From assembly GCF_002754475.1 (NCBI RefSeq), contig NZ_PEFL01000002.1, forward strand, positions 62,001-126,000: a stretch of 64,000 nucleotides of DNA, read 5' to 3'. Shown here in pieces: positions 8,838-16,956 of the stretch. How positions within the stretch are numbered: position 1 is the first letter of the stretch; each line of letters begins with the position of its first letter. The notes under the pieces were generated by a model, which saw nothing but the letters and a program-made list of their open reading frames with translations, had not been told where the DNA came from and did not search any database. This DNA comes from Comamonas sp. 26 (GTDB taxonomy: Bacteria > Pseudomonadota > Gammaproteobacteria > Burkholderiales > Burkholderiaceae_C). Position numbers and translations under genes: made by a program.

Positions 8838-9539
8838 ATGAGTACTCCAGTTATCACCAAAACCAAGATCGCCGAGCGTCTCATAGAGTCGATCCTGACT
8901 GCCAAGCTTCGTCCGGGAGAGAAGCTTGGTGAACAGGACATTGCGGACTTATTTCAAGTTAGTCGAACCTTGGTCCGCGAGGCATTGATGCACTTGCAGA
9001 CCCGCGGGTTTGTGGAGGTCCGTTCTCGGGTGGGCTGGTATGTTGCAGAGCCTTCGTTTGAGGAGGCTCAAGAAACCTATGCAGCGAGGCGTGTCGTTGA
9101 GCCGGGCATGCTACGTGACGCCGGCAAACCCTTGCAAACAACACTGAAGCGCCTACGCAAGCACATCGCTGAAGAGCGTAAAGCCATTACCAGTGGCGAT
9201 GCAGAAGCTCGCAGTTGGCTGTTGGCTGACTTTCATATTTGCTTAGCAGAGTGTCTCGGCAATAGGTTTTTGACTTCTATGATGGTCGATCTCTCTGCGC
9301 GAACGACTCTGATTTCAGATCTATATCAATCGAAAACTGAGGCCAGGGTCTTCAACGACGATCACGCAGCCATTGTTGAGGCGCTGGCAGGTGGAGACAA
9401 TTTGCGGGCCGAACAATTAATGATCGATCACATTGATGCATTGGCATCACGCCTTGATGAAAGTCTGATTGGCCGTCGCGGAGCACGCAATCGACTCCGC
9501 TCCATTTTGGCTCCTGAAGACTCGTCTTCAGATAGTTAG
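8838..9539 (+). CDS. Second GntR-family regulator, FCD subgroup
   Basis: 233 residues, divergent from the first GntR gene. Winged helix at 1-70 with LFQVSRTLVREALMHLQTRGFV, then an FCD domain with DFHICLAECLGNRF, DDHAAIVEALAGGD and IDHIDAL. It is paralogous to its neighbour; both share VSRTLVR and the same FCD metal-site spacing. The tail is basic then Ser/Asp rich (RRGARNRLRS...SSSDS). It lies upstream of the NCS1 permease and racemase-family gene and probably senses a ureide, hydantoin or pyrimidine-like ligand. Base use looks more AT-rich than the core genes around it. Confidence 0.87.
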   Translation: MSTPVITKTKIAERLIESILTAKLRPGEKLGEQDIADLFQVSRTLVREALMHLQTRGFVEVRSRVGWYVAEPSFEEAQETYAARRVVEPGMLRDAGKPLQTTLKRLRKHIAEERKAITSGDAEARSWLLADFHICLAECLGNRFLTSMMVDLSARTTLISDLYQSKTEARVFNDDHAAIVEALAGGDNLRAEQLMIDHIDALASRLDESLIGRRGARNRLRSILAPEDSSSDS

Positions 9540-10719
9540 ACATGTCAGTCCTCTGCGGACTTCAAACAGGTTTAACTGCCTGATGCCTTTGACCAAATCT
9601 TCCCCCATCATTTCGAAAACGACCAAGAAGTCCTTGCGAGCAGTTTGAGGCTACCGCCTTCAGCGTGGATGCAAGCCATTGAAGCGCTCGGGCGTCCAAG
9701 CCAGTGTTGTTACTGGCTTTAATCCCAAAGGCTTGGAACCCTGGGAGGCTTCATGCAGTGCGCAGGCTCCACCTCCACCGTTGAGGAACGTCAACATTAG
9801 CTTCATCGCGAAGCCATTGGTTTGGTATTACTGTTGCGCTTGCTACCTGTGCCGGTTACTACTGTGCAGTCCGTAAGCCGTAACCGGTAGCGTTTGCGGC
9901 TGATTCAACCGGTCGATGCAATGCAACGGCTGCACATCTCATCGCCAATACAGACCAAAGAAGATCAGCGCGCGCAATCCGCCATCTATGCAAGTTACGC
10001 GAGGCTCTTGCCTTCTTGAACCTGCCACGCCCTGATCTTTCAGCGGTTCCAGCCCTTCGTAAAAATCGCTGTCACGGTCTACCCTGAATCACACTTGATC
10101 TCAAGGAAGCAGAAGCGCCTGCGCTGATTGCTTATTGACGTACTGAAATTCCTGAGAAGGGCTCAGCTTGAATGTCAGCTTACGGCAGCCCAGCAGTGTC
10201 CGCGGTGCCGATTTCAGTACGCGACCTTGTTGGTCTCTATGGCCCAGCTGTGCACACCCCAACCCAGCTTTTGTAGCAGAGCTTGTGGGCATGTTCATAG
10301 ATAGATATCTGCGCAAAACAGCCATGATCAAAGCGTAGGTTCCGACACTCACTCTGAGCGGAAATGCACGCCAGAGCTTGCTGTGCCTAGTTCTGGGCGT
10401 TTGTCACCTCATCTCAAGATTGCATCGAAACGACAACCCTGCTCAATCGAACAAGGGTTCTTACTAGCGTCTTGAGTTCATGCCTTGTATACATTGCATG
10501 CATGTCAGTGATGTGTTCAAAGCTTTGCTGATCGAGCTAGCTGGAGCAGATGCTCTTGAGGCGGATTAGATTCACTTCATAGGCATCACAGCGCTTCAGC
10601 GGCAAAACATGACTGCAGGCCTACAACGCCTGCAGCCGTTAACGATAAACATGACCTACTTAGCCGAAATGAGGCCATGGCAAAGGGGCTCCACGGTGCA
10701 CCCTGATGGAAGGCGACAT
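9540..10719. other. 1.2-kb stretch without an intact gene
   Basis: Only short broken frames in all six readings. A minus-strand fragment near 9570-9640 (reads KDFLVVFEMMGEDLVKG) and another near 10100-10350 look residually coding, but I cannot name them. Together with IS relics on both sides of the cluster this looks like gene decay. At 10485-10494 there is TTGTATACAT, a near copy of the palindrome upstream of the first GntR gene and the likely operator for the permease transcript. Confidence 0.45.
10485..10494. promoter_or_regulatory. Candidate FCD-GntR operator upstream of NCS1 permease
   Basis: TTGTATACAT, differing by one base from the perfect palindrome at 8587-8596. It lies about 225 bases before the permease start. 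Two matches near regulator and target suggest a shared regulon. The inference rests on these two sites only. Confidence 0.4.
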
Positions 10720-12255
10720 ATGAATGACCTAGTACTGGACACGCATGGCGAGTCATTAGCTTCGGGTGCTAACGCTGCCAGCCCAAAGCGAGATAAAGGT
10801 TTGCCGACCGGGGTTTCTCCGGCGCTATACAACCACGATTTGGCCCCCATCTCAAAACAGGCACGCACTTGGGGGAGCTACAGCCTCTTTACTCTTTGGG
10901 CTAACGATGTGCACAGCCTTGGCAATTACGCCTTTGCCATTGGTCTTTTCACACTCGGACTCGGGGGTCACGAGATTCTGATAGCTCTAATGCTGGGTGC
11001 AGCATTTCTGTTCGTACTGCTGTCTCTCTCGGGCTTTATGGGCACCCGTACTGGGATACCTTTTCCTGTGATGAGTCGCATCAGCTTCGGTACTCGCGGT
11101 GCGCAAATTCCAGCATTGATCCGCGGTGGGGTCGCCATTGCCTGGTTTGGCATCCAGACCTACCTAGCATCAATGGTGCTGGATGTGATGCTGATCACGC
11201 TGTTTCCGGGCTTGGAGTCGCTAAGAGAACAAGTCTTACTAGGCTTGCCGGTGCTGGGCTGGATTAGCTTCTCTATTTTGTGGATTGTACAGGTGCTCAT
11301 TGCCTGCTGGGGCATGGAGAGTATTCGAAAGTACGAGGCTTTTGCAGGACCTGTAATTCTGTTCACGCTGATTGCCCTGGCAGTATGGGTTTTTTACAGC
11401 GCCAAATGGACCTTGCATTGGTCCGCTCCATTTGCGAGCAGTGGCAGAGACAAGTGGCTGCAAATTCTGGGCGCAGCTTCATTATGGGTTGCGATCTACG
11501 GCACCTTTGTACTGAATTTCTGCGATTTCACACGCGCAGCGACCTCACGCAGCGCCGTCGTGAAAGGCAATTTCTGGGGTATCCCCATCAATATGCTGAT
11601 CTTCGGTTTGATCGTGGTCATCTTGACAGGAGGCCAGCTTGCTATCGATGGCACTCTGATTAAAAGCCCGATAGACATCGTTCAGAACATCCCAAACAAG
11701 CCACTGCTGATTCTGGCCAGTCTTTCACTGCTGATCTTGACTATTGCCGTGAACCTGATGGCAAATTTCGTGGCTCCGGCTCTAGCGTTGGCAAACCTCA
11801 TGCCCAGACATCTGAATTTCCGTCGGGCAGCACTTGTCAGTGCAGTGCTTGGTTTCGTGATCCTGCCCTGGAACCTCTACAACTCCCCGGTGGTCATCGT
11901 CTACTTCTTGGGAGGACTGGGTTCATTTCTGGGGCCACTTTTCGGCATCGTGATGGCCGACTATTGGCTAATCCGTAAACAACGTGTGAACGTGCCTGCG
12001 CTTTATACACACGACCCTGCTGGCCCCTATCACTACCGCAATGGCATCAACCCCAAGGCAATTCAGGCTCTGATTCCGTCCTCCCTGATCGCCTTGCTCT
12101 TTGCATTCCTGCCGACGCTGCAATCACTGTCCCAGTTCTCCTGGTTCATCGCTGCCGGGCTTGGTGCCCTGTTTTATTGGATGGTTGCACCTAAAGGCCT
12201 CACCTACGAAGACCGGGATGGCGAGGCTATATCCGTAGCTTCTGCCAAACACTGA
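10720..12255 (+). CDS. NCS1-family nucleobase/allantoin/hydantoin permease
   Basis: 511 residues from the ATG at 10720, chosen because GGAAGG lies just upstream; an earlier in-frame ATG at 10609 would add 37 unlikely residues. About 12 membrane segments. NCS1 features are a cytoplasmic N-terminus leading to WGSYSLFTLWANDVHSLGNY, GIPFPVMSRISFG, and the FLGGLGSFLGPLFGIVMADYWLIR block near the end. NCS1 proteins (PucI, Mhp1, CodB types) import purines, allantoin, hydantoins or cytosine using Na+ or H+. The neighbouring puuE and racemase-family genes make allantoin or a hydantoin the best guess. The racemase gene follows after 17 bases. Confidence 0.9.
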   Translation: MNDLVLDTHGESLASGANAASPKRDKGLPTGVSPALYNHDLAPISKQARTWGSYSLFTLWANDVHSLGNYAFAIGLFTLGLGGHEILIALMLGAAFLFVLLSLSGFMGTRTGIPFPVMSRISFGTRGAQIPALIRGGVAIAWFGIQTYLASMVLDVMLITLFPGLESLREQVLLGLPVLGWISFSILWIVQVLIACWGMESIRKYEAFAGPVILFTLIALAVWVFYSAKWTLHWSAPFASSGRDKWLQILGAASLWVAIYGTFVLNFCDFTRAATSRSAVVKGNFWGIPINMLIFGLIVVILTGGQLAIDGTLIKSPIDIVQNIPNKPLLILASLSLLILTIAVNLMANFVAPALALANLMPRHLNFRRAALVSAVLGFVILPWNLYNSPVVIVYFLGGLGSFLGPLFGIVMADYWLIRKQRVNVPALYTHDPAGPYHYRNGINPKAIQALIPSSLIALLFAFLPTLQSLSQFSWFIAAGLGALFYWMVAPKGLTYEDRDGEAISVASAKH

Positions 12256-12272
12256 AAAGAAAGCTAAAAATC

Positions 12273-13001
12273 ATGCGCATTTTGATCGTGAACGTGAATA
12301 CCACTGAGTCGATGACCCATGCCATTGGCATGCAAGCTCAGAAAGTGGCGGCGCCAGGTACCGAGATAGTCGCGTTGACCCCTCGTTTTGGGGCCGAATC
12401 CGTTGAAGGAAATTTTGAAAGCTATCTCGCCGCGGTCGGAGTTATGGATGCAGTGATGAGCTACGACCAACCCTTTGATGCAGTCATTCAAGCCGGCTAC
12501 GGCGAACATGGGCGTGAGGGACTGCAAGAGTTACTGAACGTCCCCGTGGTGGACATCACCGAAGCGGCAGCGTCCGTGGCCATGTTCCTGGGTCACAAGT
12601 ACTCAGTGGTCACGACGCTGGATCGCGCCGTGCCATTGATTGAGGATCGACTCAAGTTAGCGGGTCTGGACAAGCGCTGCGCATCAGTACGTGCCAGCGG
12701 AATGGCCGTACTAGAGTTAGAGACACAACCTGACCGCGCAGTTGAAGCGATTGTTCGCCAAGCAAGCCTTGCCGTCAGTGAAGACCACGCGGAAGTCATT
12801 TGCCTCGGTTGTGGAGGTATGGCCGAGCTGGATGCCAAGATCCGTAAGCTAACTGGCGTACCGGTGGTCGATGGGGTCGCAGCTGCCGTGACCATTGCCG
12901 AGTCACTGGTACGGCTTGGCCTGAGCACATCCAAAGTCCGAACCTATGCACCGCCCCGCAGCAAGCGCGTGACAGGCTTCCCATTCACTAGGGTCTGTTG
13001 A
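12273..13001 (+). CDS. Asp/Glu/hydantoin (allantoin) racemase-family protein with remodelled C-terminus
   Basis: 242 residues. N-terminus MRILIVNVNTTESMT and VTTLDRAVPLIE are typical of the hydantoin/allantoin racemase group. The second catalytic cysteine is present in CLGCGGMAEL. At the first catalytic position, where relatives have a CFGDPG-type motif, this protein reads AGYGEHG, so the cysteine is replaced by glycine. That single-Cys pattern is known from arylmalonate decarboxylase in the same superfamily, so true racemase activity is doubtful. The last codons and the TGA stop (12992-13001) lie inside the left end of an IS5-family relic, so the native C-terminus has been lost or altered. 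It probably forms an operon with the NCS1 permease. Confidence 0.82.
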   Translation: MRILIVNVNTTESMTHAIGMQAQKVAAPGTEIVALTPRFGAESVEGNFESYLAAVGVMDAVMSYDQPFDAVIQAGYGEHGREGLQELLNVPVVDITEAAASVAMFLGHKYSVVTTLDRAVPLIEDRLKLAGLDKRCASVRASGMAVLELETQPDRAVEAIVRQASLAVSEDHAEVICLGCGGMAELDAKIRKLTGVPVVDGVAAAVTIAESLVRLGLSTSKVRTYAPPRSKRVTGFPFTRVC

Positions 13002-13596
13002 GATTTGATCCCCGGGCCCAGAACACCATCACCATTGCGCTGTGATGCGATACGTTTTGACAGATAAACAATGGACTCAGATGAGCCCATTGTTTATGCA
13101 AGGTTGGAGACAGAGGCCGAAGCTGCAGCAACAACCGCTGGTTCTTGGAAGCGGTGCTTTGGATCGTACGTACCGGTAGCCCTTGGCAAGACTTGCCCCT
13201 CTGTAAAGATATTGGCACTGACACACGCCCTTGGAAATTTGATTCGATTCGTTTTGCGACCAAGCCAACGGCACGACCTCCAAGGCGTGGTGCTACTGGG
13301 CAAAGATTGGCCTGCAGGTGTTGCTGGCAGACAAAGCGTTCGATGCAGACTGGCTCAAGCAACGCTTGCTGGCACAGAATTGCTAGGCTGTGGTTGTACA
13401 AAAGTCCAATTGGCGAGCCCATGGGCGATTGATACGGAGGTCTACAAGTGGCGGCACCTGATCGAGAATTTCTTTTGCAAGCGCGAGGAGTTCAAGCGCA
13501 TTGCAATGTGGAGCGATAAGACAGGCAGCAGCTTCGCTGCTGTAATTAGGTTGGCGTCTGCTGTGATGACCTCACGCTAAATCTCAGATGACTCCC
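12992..13596 (+). mobile_element. Decayed IS5-family (IS427-like) element with internally deleted transposase
   Basis: Left end GGGTCTGTTGAGATTTGATC (12992-13011). The right end near 13579-13596 reads AAATCTCAGATGACTCCC, a degraded inverse of it. Between them are transposase pieces in different frames: RYVLTDKQWTQMSPL, EAVLWIVRTGSPWQDLP, LLADKAFDADWLKQRLLAQNC, IENFFCKREEFKRIA and DKTGSSFAAVIRLA, in the order expected for an IS427-group DDE transposase. The middle, including the catalytic DD region, is largely deleted and the frame is broken several times. It is about 600 bases compared with roughly 850 for an intact element, and cannot be active on its own. Confidence 0.8.
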
Positions 13597-13764
13597 ATGC
13601 TGATACGTCCAATGAGAGGTGACTCACAGACATTGCTGAGTTCCAGATTCCTGTTGCAGTGAGGACCTCCCACTAGCAATGGCAAGATGGCTCTCGAGGA
13701 CCATGATGAAGGTTGGCTCGCTCGATGTCTCGCAAAGGGTCCTCGCCAGGCAATGCTGCATAAG

Positions 13765-13949
13765 AAGGCTTATTGGGGAAGCTGAAAATGAAGCAGCTCT
13801 ATCTCAGCAACTGGCGATCAACAACGATTGAGCAGTTCATTGAAGCTATCGATACTCACATTCATTGATATAACGGAAAACATATCAAGGCATATCTGGT
13901 GCGTTTAAATCCTGTGGAATACCGGCAAAAATTTGGTCTAGCCGCATAA
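13765..13949 (+). mobile_element. IS3-family transposase (OrfB) C-terminal fragment
   Basis: One frame reads LLGKLKMKQLY, WRSTTIEQFIEAIDTHIH, a stop, then YNGKHIKAYLVRLNPVEYRQ and FGLAA with a natural TAA at 13947-13949. This is the C-terminal end of an IS3-family DDE transposase (FFGRLKNE...SIEQF...YN..RIK..L..LSPVEYR pattern). An in-frame TGA at 13868-13870 and loss of everything upstream make it a dead remnant. The following GTCCAAGCTTTTATCCACCCC near 13956-13976 may be the remains of the element end. Confidence 0.72.
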
Positions 13950-14010
13950 AGCCAGTCCAAGCTTTTATCCACCCCTTGATGTTTGCTGCATCTCGCATCA
14001 GCGCCAAGTT

Positions 14011-14085
14011 AAAAAAGTGAGCTGCTCGCGCTTATGGTGAAAAGGCCAGAGGCTGAAATAGTCATGTTTTCTATCAAAACTTCAG
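14011..14085. repeat. Dispersed intergenic repeat, diverged copy
   Basis: Reads GTGAGCTGCTCGCGCTTATG, then GGCCAGAGGCTGAAATAG and TTTTCTATCAAAAC. The AGCTGCT-GCGCTTAT and CCAGAGGCT parts match the clear copy at 48453-48512. It separates the IS debris from the dapA promoter region. Confidence 0.55.
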
Positions 14086-14280
14086 CCTTAGCTCAACTGC
14101 CGCAGTTACATCAACGCATGACGCAGACTACGCATGCAGCCCAAGATGCCTCGGTAAGCATGCATGCTGTCTAAAAAAGCAGCACTTCAAGCAACCAATA
14201 TGACGCACGGTAATTCAATATTTCGTCACTTCGTCATTTATCAGCAACACTTTGACTAAAACAGAGTTTTGCTCGACACT

Positions 14281-14293
14281 GTTTACCGTAAAC
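14281..14293. promoter_or_regulatory. Palindrome upstream of dapA, with possible -35
   Basis: GTTTACCGTAAAC is a perfect inverted repeat with a one-base centre, 59 bases before the dapA start. TTGACT at 14252-14257 could be a -35, though no good -10 follows at 17 bases. A regulator site is possible. No specific protein can be named. Confidence 0.3.
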
Positions 14294-14352
14294 CACTGCA
14301 GGGACCCTGTCCCTGTTTGTAGAATTCATTTTTCCCGTTTCTGATTGCGGAT

Positions 14353-15249
14353 ATGACATCACCCTCCGTCGCCCTCACTGGCAGCATTGTTGCCCTCATT
14401 ACGCCCATGCTCGAAGACGGTAGCGTCGACTACCCGTCGCTGCGCAAACTCATCGACTGGCATGTGGCCGAAGGCACCAGCTGCATCGGTGTGGTCGGCA
14501 CGACTGGTGAGTCGCCCACCGTCAATGTTGAAGAGCACCGCGAAATCATTCGCGTCTCCGTCGAGCAAGCCGCAGGCCGCGTCTCCATCATGGCCGGCTG
14601 CGGTGCCAACAGCACACACGAAGCGATTGAGCTGGCCAAATACGCCAAATCGGTTGGCGCAGACAGCCAGCTGCAGGTGGTCCCCTACTACAACAAGCCC
14701 ACACAGGAAGGCCAGTACCAGCACTTCAAGGCCATTGCCGAAGCCACTGGTGACCTGCCCGTGATCCTCTACAACGTGCCCGGCCGCTCGGTCGCAGACA
14801 TGCAGCACGACACTGTGCTGCGTCTGGCTCAGGTCCCCGGCATCATCGGTATCAAGGAAGCCACTGGCAACATCGAGCGCGCTCAGTGGCTGATCCGTGA
14901 TGTGCCCGCAGGCTTTGGCGTTTACTCCGGCGATGACCCCACAGCAGTGGCTCTGATGCTGTGCGGCGGTCACGGCAACATCAGCGTGACAGCCAACGTG
15001 GCTCCTCGCCTGATGAGCGAGCTGTGCAAGGCTGCCATGGCTGGCGATATCAAGCGCGCCATGGAAATCCAGTTCAAGCTGATGCCTCTGCACAAGAGCC
15101 TGTTTGTGGAAGCCAATCCCATTCCGGTGAAATGGGCAGCAGCCCGCATGGGTTTGTGCGCCCCCACCATGCGCCTGCCCATGACCCCTTTGAGTAAGGA
15201 ATATGAAGCGCTTGTCGAGGGTGCTCTCAGTAAAGTTGGCATTCTCTGA
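14353..15249 (+). CDS. dapA: 4-hydroxy-tetrahydrodipicolinate synthase
   Basis: 298 residues, normal length. Class I aldolase-type TIM barrel that condenses pyruvate with aspartate semialdehyde in the lysine/diaminopimelate pathway. The Schiff-base lysine is K168 in GIKEATGN. The catalytic tyrosine is Y140 in LYNVPGRS, and the paired threonines T50-T51 are in [18 protein letters not shown] is also conserved. It is followed 64 bases later by bamC, the common dapA-bamC (nlpB) arrangement. Confidence 0.96.
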   Translation: MTSPSVALTGSIVALITPMLEDGSVDYPSLRKLIDWHVAEGTSCIGVVGTTGESPTVNVEEHREIIRVSVEQAAGRVSIMAGCGANSTHEAIELAKYAKSVGADSQLQVVPYYNKPTQEGQYQHFKAIAEATGDLPVILYNVPGRSVADMQHDTVLRLAQVPGIIGIKEATGNIERAQWLIRDVPAGFGVYSGDDPTAVALMLCGGHGNISVTANVAPRLMSELCKAAMAGDIKRAMEIQFKLMPLHKSLFVEANPIPVKWAAARMGLCAPTMRLPMTPLSKEYEALVEGALSKVGIL

Positions 15250-15313
15250 CTGAGTTGCGCTAAGCTAGCGGTTTTTCGCATTTAGCTTGAACCGCTACCC
15301 AAGGACAATCCGC

Positions 15314-16426
15314 GTGAAACAACAAACAGCACGTTTGGGCTTGCTCAGCATCGCACTGGGTCTTTCTGCCTGCTCGACCACGTTCCAAGAGACCAAGATT
15401 GACTACAAGAGCGCGGGCAAGAACCAAGCTCCTTCTCTTGAAGTCCCTCCTGATCTGACGCAGCTGTCGCAAGACTCGCGCTACAACGTCCCTGGTGGCG
15501 TTGTGTCCGCAGCTGCCATGCAGGCTAATGCCAAGGCTGCAAAGCCTGCCGATAACAGCACAGCAGCCAACAAGATTGGCGACGTCCGCATTGAGCGCGA
15601 CGGCGCCGAGCACTGGCTGGTGGTGGACCGTGCTGCCGACAAGCTCTGGGAACCTACCCGTGACTTCTGGCTGGAAAACGGTTTCATCTACGCGATGGAA
15701 GATCGCCAGCTGGGCATTCTGGAAACAGACTGGGCCGAAAACCGCGCCAAGCTGCCGCAAGACATCATCCGCAAGAGCCTGGGCAAGGTGTTCGATTCGC
15801 TCTACTCCACCAGCGAGCGAGACAAGTTCCGCACCCGCCTGGAGCGTGAAGCCGATGGCAAGACCCGCATCTATGTCACACACCGTGGCATGCAAGAGGT
15901 CTACACCAGCGAGCGCAAGGACAACACCATCTGGCAGCCTCGCCCTCGCGATCCTGAGCTGGAAACAGAATTCCTGCGCCGCATCATGGTCAAGCTGGGC
16001 GTGAGCGAAGAACAGGCATCTGCTGTGGCCAAGGCTGACAAGTCTGCCGCCGTCGCTTCGAGCAACGCGCGCATGGACACCGTCAACGGCGTTCCTACCC
16101 TGCAGCTGGACGAAGGCTTCGAGCGCGCCTGGCGCCGCGTGGGCGTGGCGCTGGATCGCACCGGCTTCACCGTGGAAGACCGCGACCGCAGCCGCGGCAT
16201 CTACTTTGTGCGTTATGTCGATCCAAACGCCAAGCCAGAAAGCAAGGGCTTCTTCAGCAAGATCTTCAGCCAAGGTAAGGAAGCTGCTGCCCCCGCCAAG
16301 TACCAGATTCAGGTCAAGGGGGAAGGCAACAAGTCTCAGGTCAGCGTTCTGAACGAACAAGGCCAGCCAGACAGCAGCGCTAACAGCCAGCGCATTGTGC
16401 GCATCATCACAGATGATCTGAAGTAA
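15314..16426 (+). CDS. bamC: Outer-membrane assembly lipoprotein BamC
   Basis: 370 residues from the GTG at 15314, which has AAGGA eight bases before it; a TTG at 15287 is a poorer choice. The signal peptide ends in the lipobox LSAC, predicting a lipid-anchored outer-membrane protein. BamC is an accessory subunit of the BAM beta-barrel assembly machine. The N-terminal unstructured stretch after the Cys (STTFQETKIDYKSAG, LEVPPDLTQL) and the two helix-grip domains fit the family. It lies downstream of dapA as in many proteobacteria and ends at a strong terminator. Confidence 0.92.
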   Translation: MKQQTARLGLLSIALGLSACSTTFQETKIDYKSAGKNQAPSLEVPPDLTQLSQDSRYNVPGGVVSAAAMQANAKAAKPADNSTAANKIGDVRIERDGAEHWLVVDRAADKLWEPTRDFWLENGFIYAMEDRQLGILETDWAENRAKLPQDIIRKSLGKVFDSLYSTSERDKFRTRLEREADGKTRIYVTHRGMQEVYTSERKDNTIWQPRPRDPELETEFLRRIMVKLGVSEEQASAVAKADKSAAVASSNARMDTVNGVPTLQLDEGFERAWRRVGVALDRTGFTVEDRDRSRGIYFVRYVDPNAKPESKGFFSKIFSQGKEAAAPAKYQIQVKGEGNKSQVSVLNEQGQPDSSANSQRIVRIITDDLK

Positions 16427-16446
16427 AGAGCGCTGCACACCATACA

Positions 16447-16480
16447 AAAGCCACCAGGCTCGGCTCTGGTGGCTTTTTTC
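16447..16480 (+). terminator. Rho-independent terminator after dapA-bamC
   Basis: Stem AAGCCACCAG / CTGGTGGCTT with a short loop and a run of six T, 20 bases after the bamC stop. Confidence 0.9.
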
Positions 16481-16620
16481 ATGTCCGAGCGAATCGAACT
16501 TCGGCTTGGGGGCTGCAAGGCTCATGACGCGCTTGCCCGTCAGAATCCGCCCAAGTGCAGGTGCAGACCTTGTATGTCGACAGGCATCCGCAGCTCGAAA
16601 ATCGGCTGCGAAATTCAGAC

Positions 16621-16652
16621 GTAAAAAAACCGCACTCAGGTGCGGTTTTTTC
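16621..16652 (-). terminator. Rho-independent terminator of the Ala/Pro-rich lipoprotein gene
   Basis: AAAAACCGCAC / GTGCGGTTTTTT hairpin with T or A runs on both sides, so it can work in either direction. It lies about 40 bases past the stop of the minus-strand lipoprotein gene. Confidence 0.85.
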
Positions 16653-16692
16653 ATGCTTGAGGCCTAGGCCTCAAGCTGGCTGATGCAGCGAA

Positions 16693-16956
16693 TTACTTGG
16701 CAGCAGGAGCTTCAGCGGCGGGAGCAGCGTCAGCGGCTGGGGCAGCAGGAGCAGCGTCAGCGGCTGGGGCAGCAGGAGCGTCAGCGGCAGGAGCAGCAGC
16801 ATCAGCGGCGGGAGCAGCAGGCACTTCAGCAGCAGGTGCAGGAGCAGCAGGAGCTTCCACAGCAGGAGCGGGAGCAGCAGGAGCTTCTTCCTTCTTACCG
16901 CAAGCAGCCAGAGCAGCAGCAGCAATCACAGTAGCCAGAATCAGAGAGTTCTTCAT
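16693..16956 (-). CDS. Small Ala/Pro-rich lipoprotein
   Basis: 87 residues. The N-terminus MKNSLILATVIAAAALAACGKK has a clear signal peptide with lipobox LAAC, so the mature protein starts at the Cys. The remaining 60 residues are almost only Ala, Pro, Glu and Asp in short repeats (APAA, EAPAAP, ADAA). That makes an acidic, flexible chain anchored to a membrane and probably extending into the periplasm. Upstream TAGGAAACTGTC gives a ribosome site. Function unknown. The DNA itself is a run of GCAGCAGGAGCAGC-like units and is likely to vary in length between strains. Confidence 0.8.
   Translation of the reverse strand: MKNSLILATVIAAAALAACGKKEEAPAAPAPAVEAPAAPAPAAEVPAAPAADAAAPAADAPAAPAADAAPAAPAADAAPAAEAPAAK

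Larger units (their letters stand above)
13597..14352. other. IS graveyard and dapA upstream region
   Basis: No intact gene. It contains the IS3-family fragment, then a diverged copy of the dispersed repeat, then about 250 bases of plainer AT-rich sequence leading to dapA. The stretch 13600-13760 gives only broken frames. Confidence 0.5.

Noticed and set aside
9679..9876. 65-codon frame in the decayed region
   Set aside because: No recognisable domain and no ribosome site; it lies in debris.
16481..16560. Possible tRNA on the minus strand (T-loop-like TTCGATTC)
   Set aside because: The flanking bases do not form the T stem or an acceptor stem.
16481..16624. 47-codon Cys-containing frame between two terminators
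   Set aside because: The ATG directly follows the T run of the bamC terminator with no ribosome site and no promoter; probably chance.
15260..16654. 464-codon minus-strand frame opposite bamC
   Set aside because: Shadow of bamC, spanning two terminators; not plausible as a gene.
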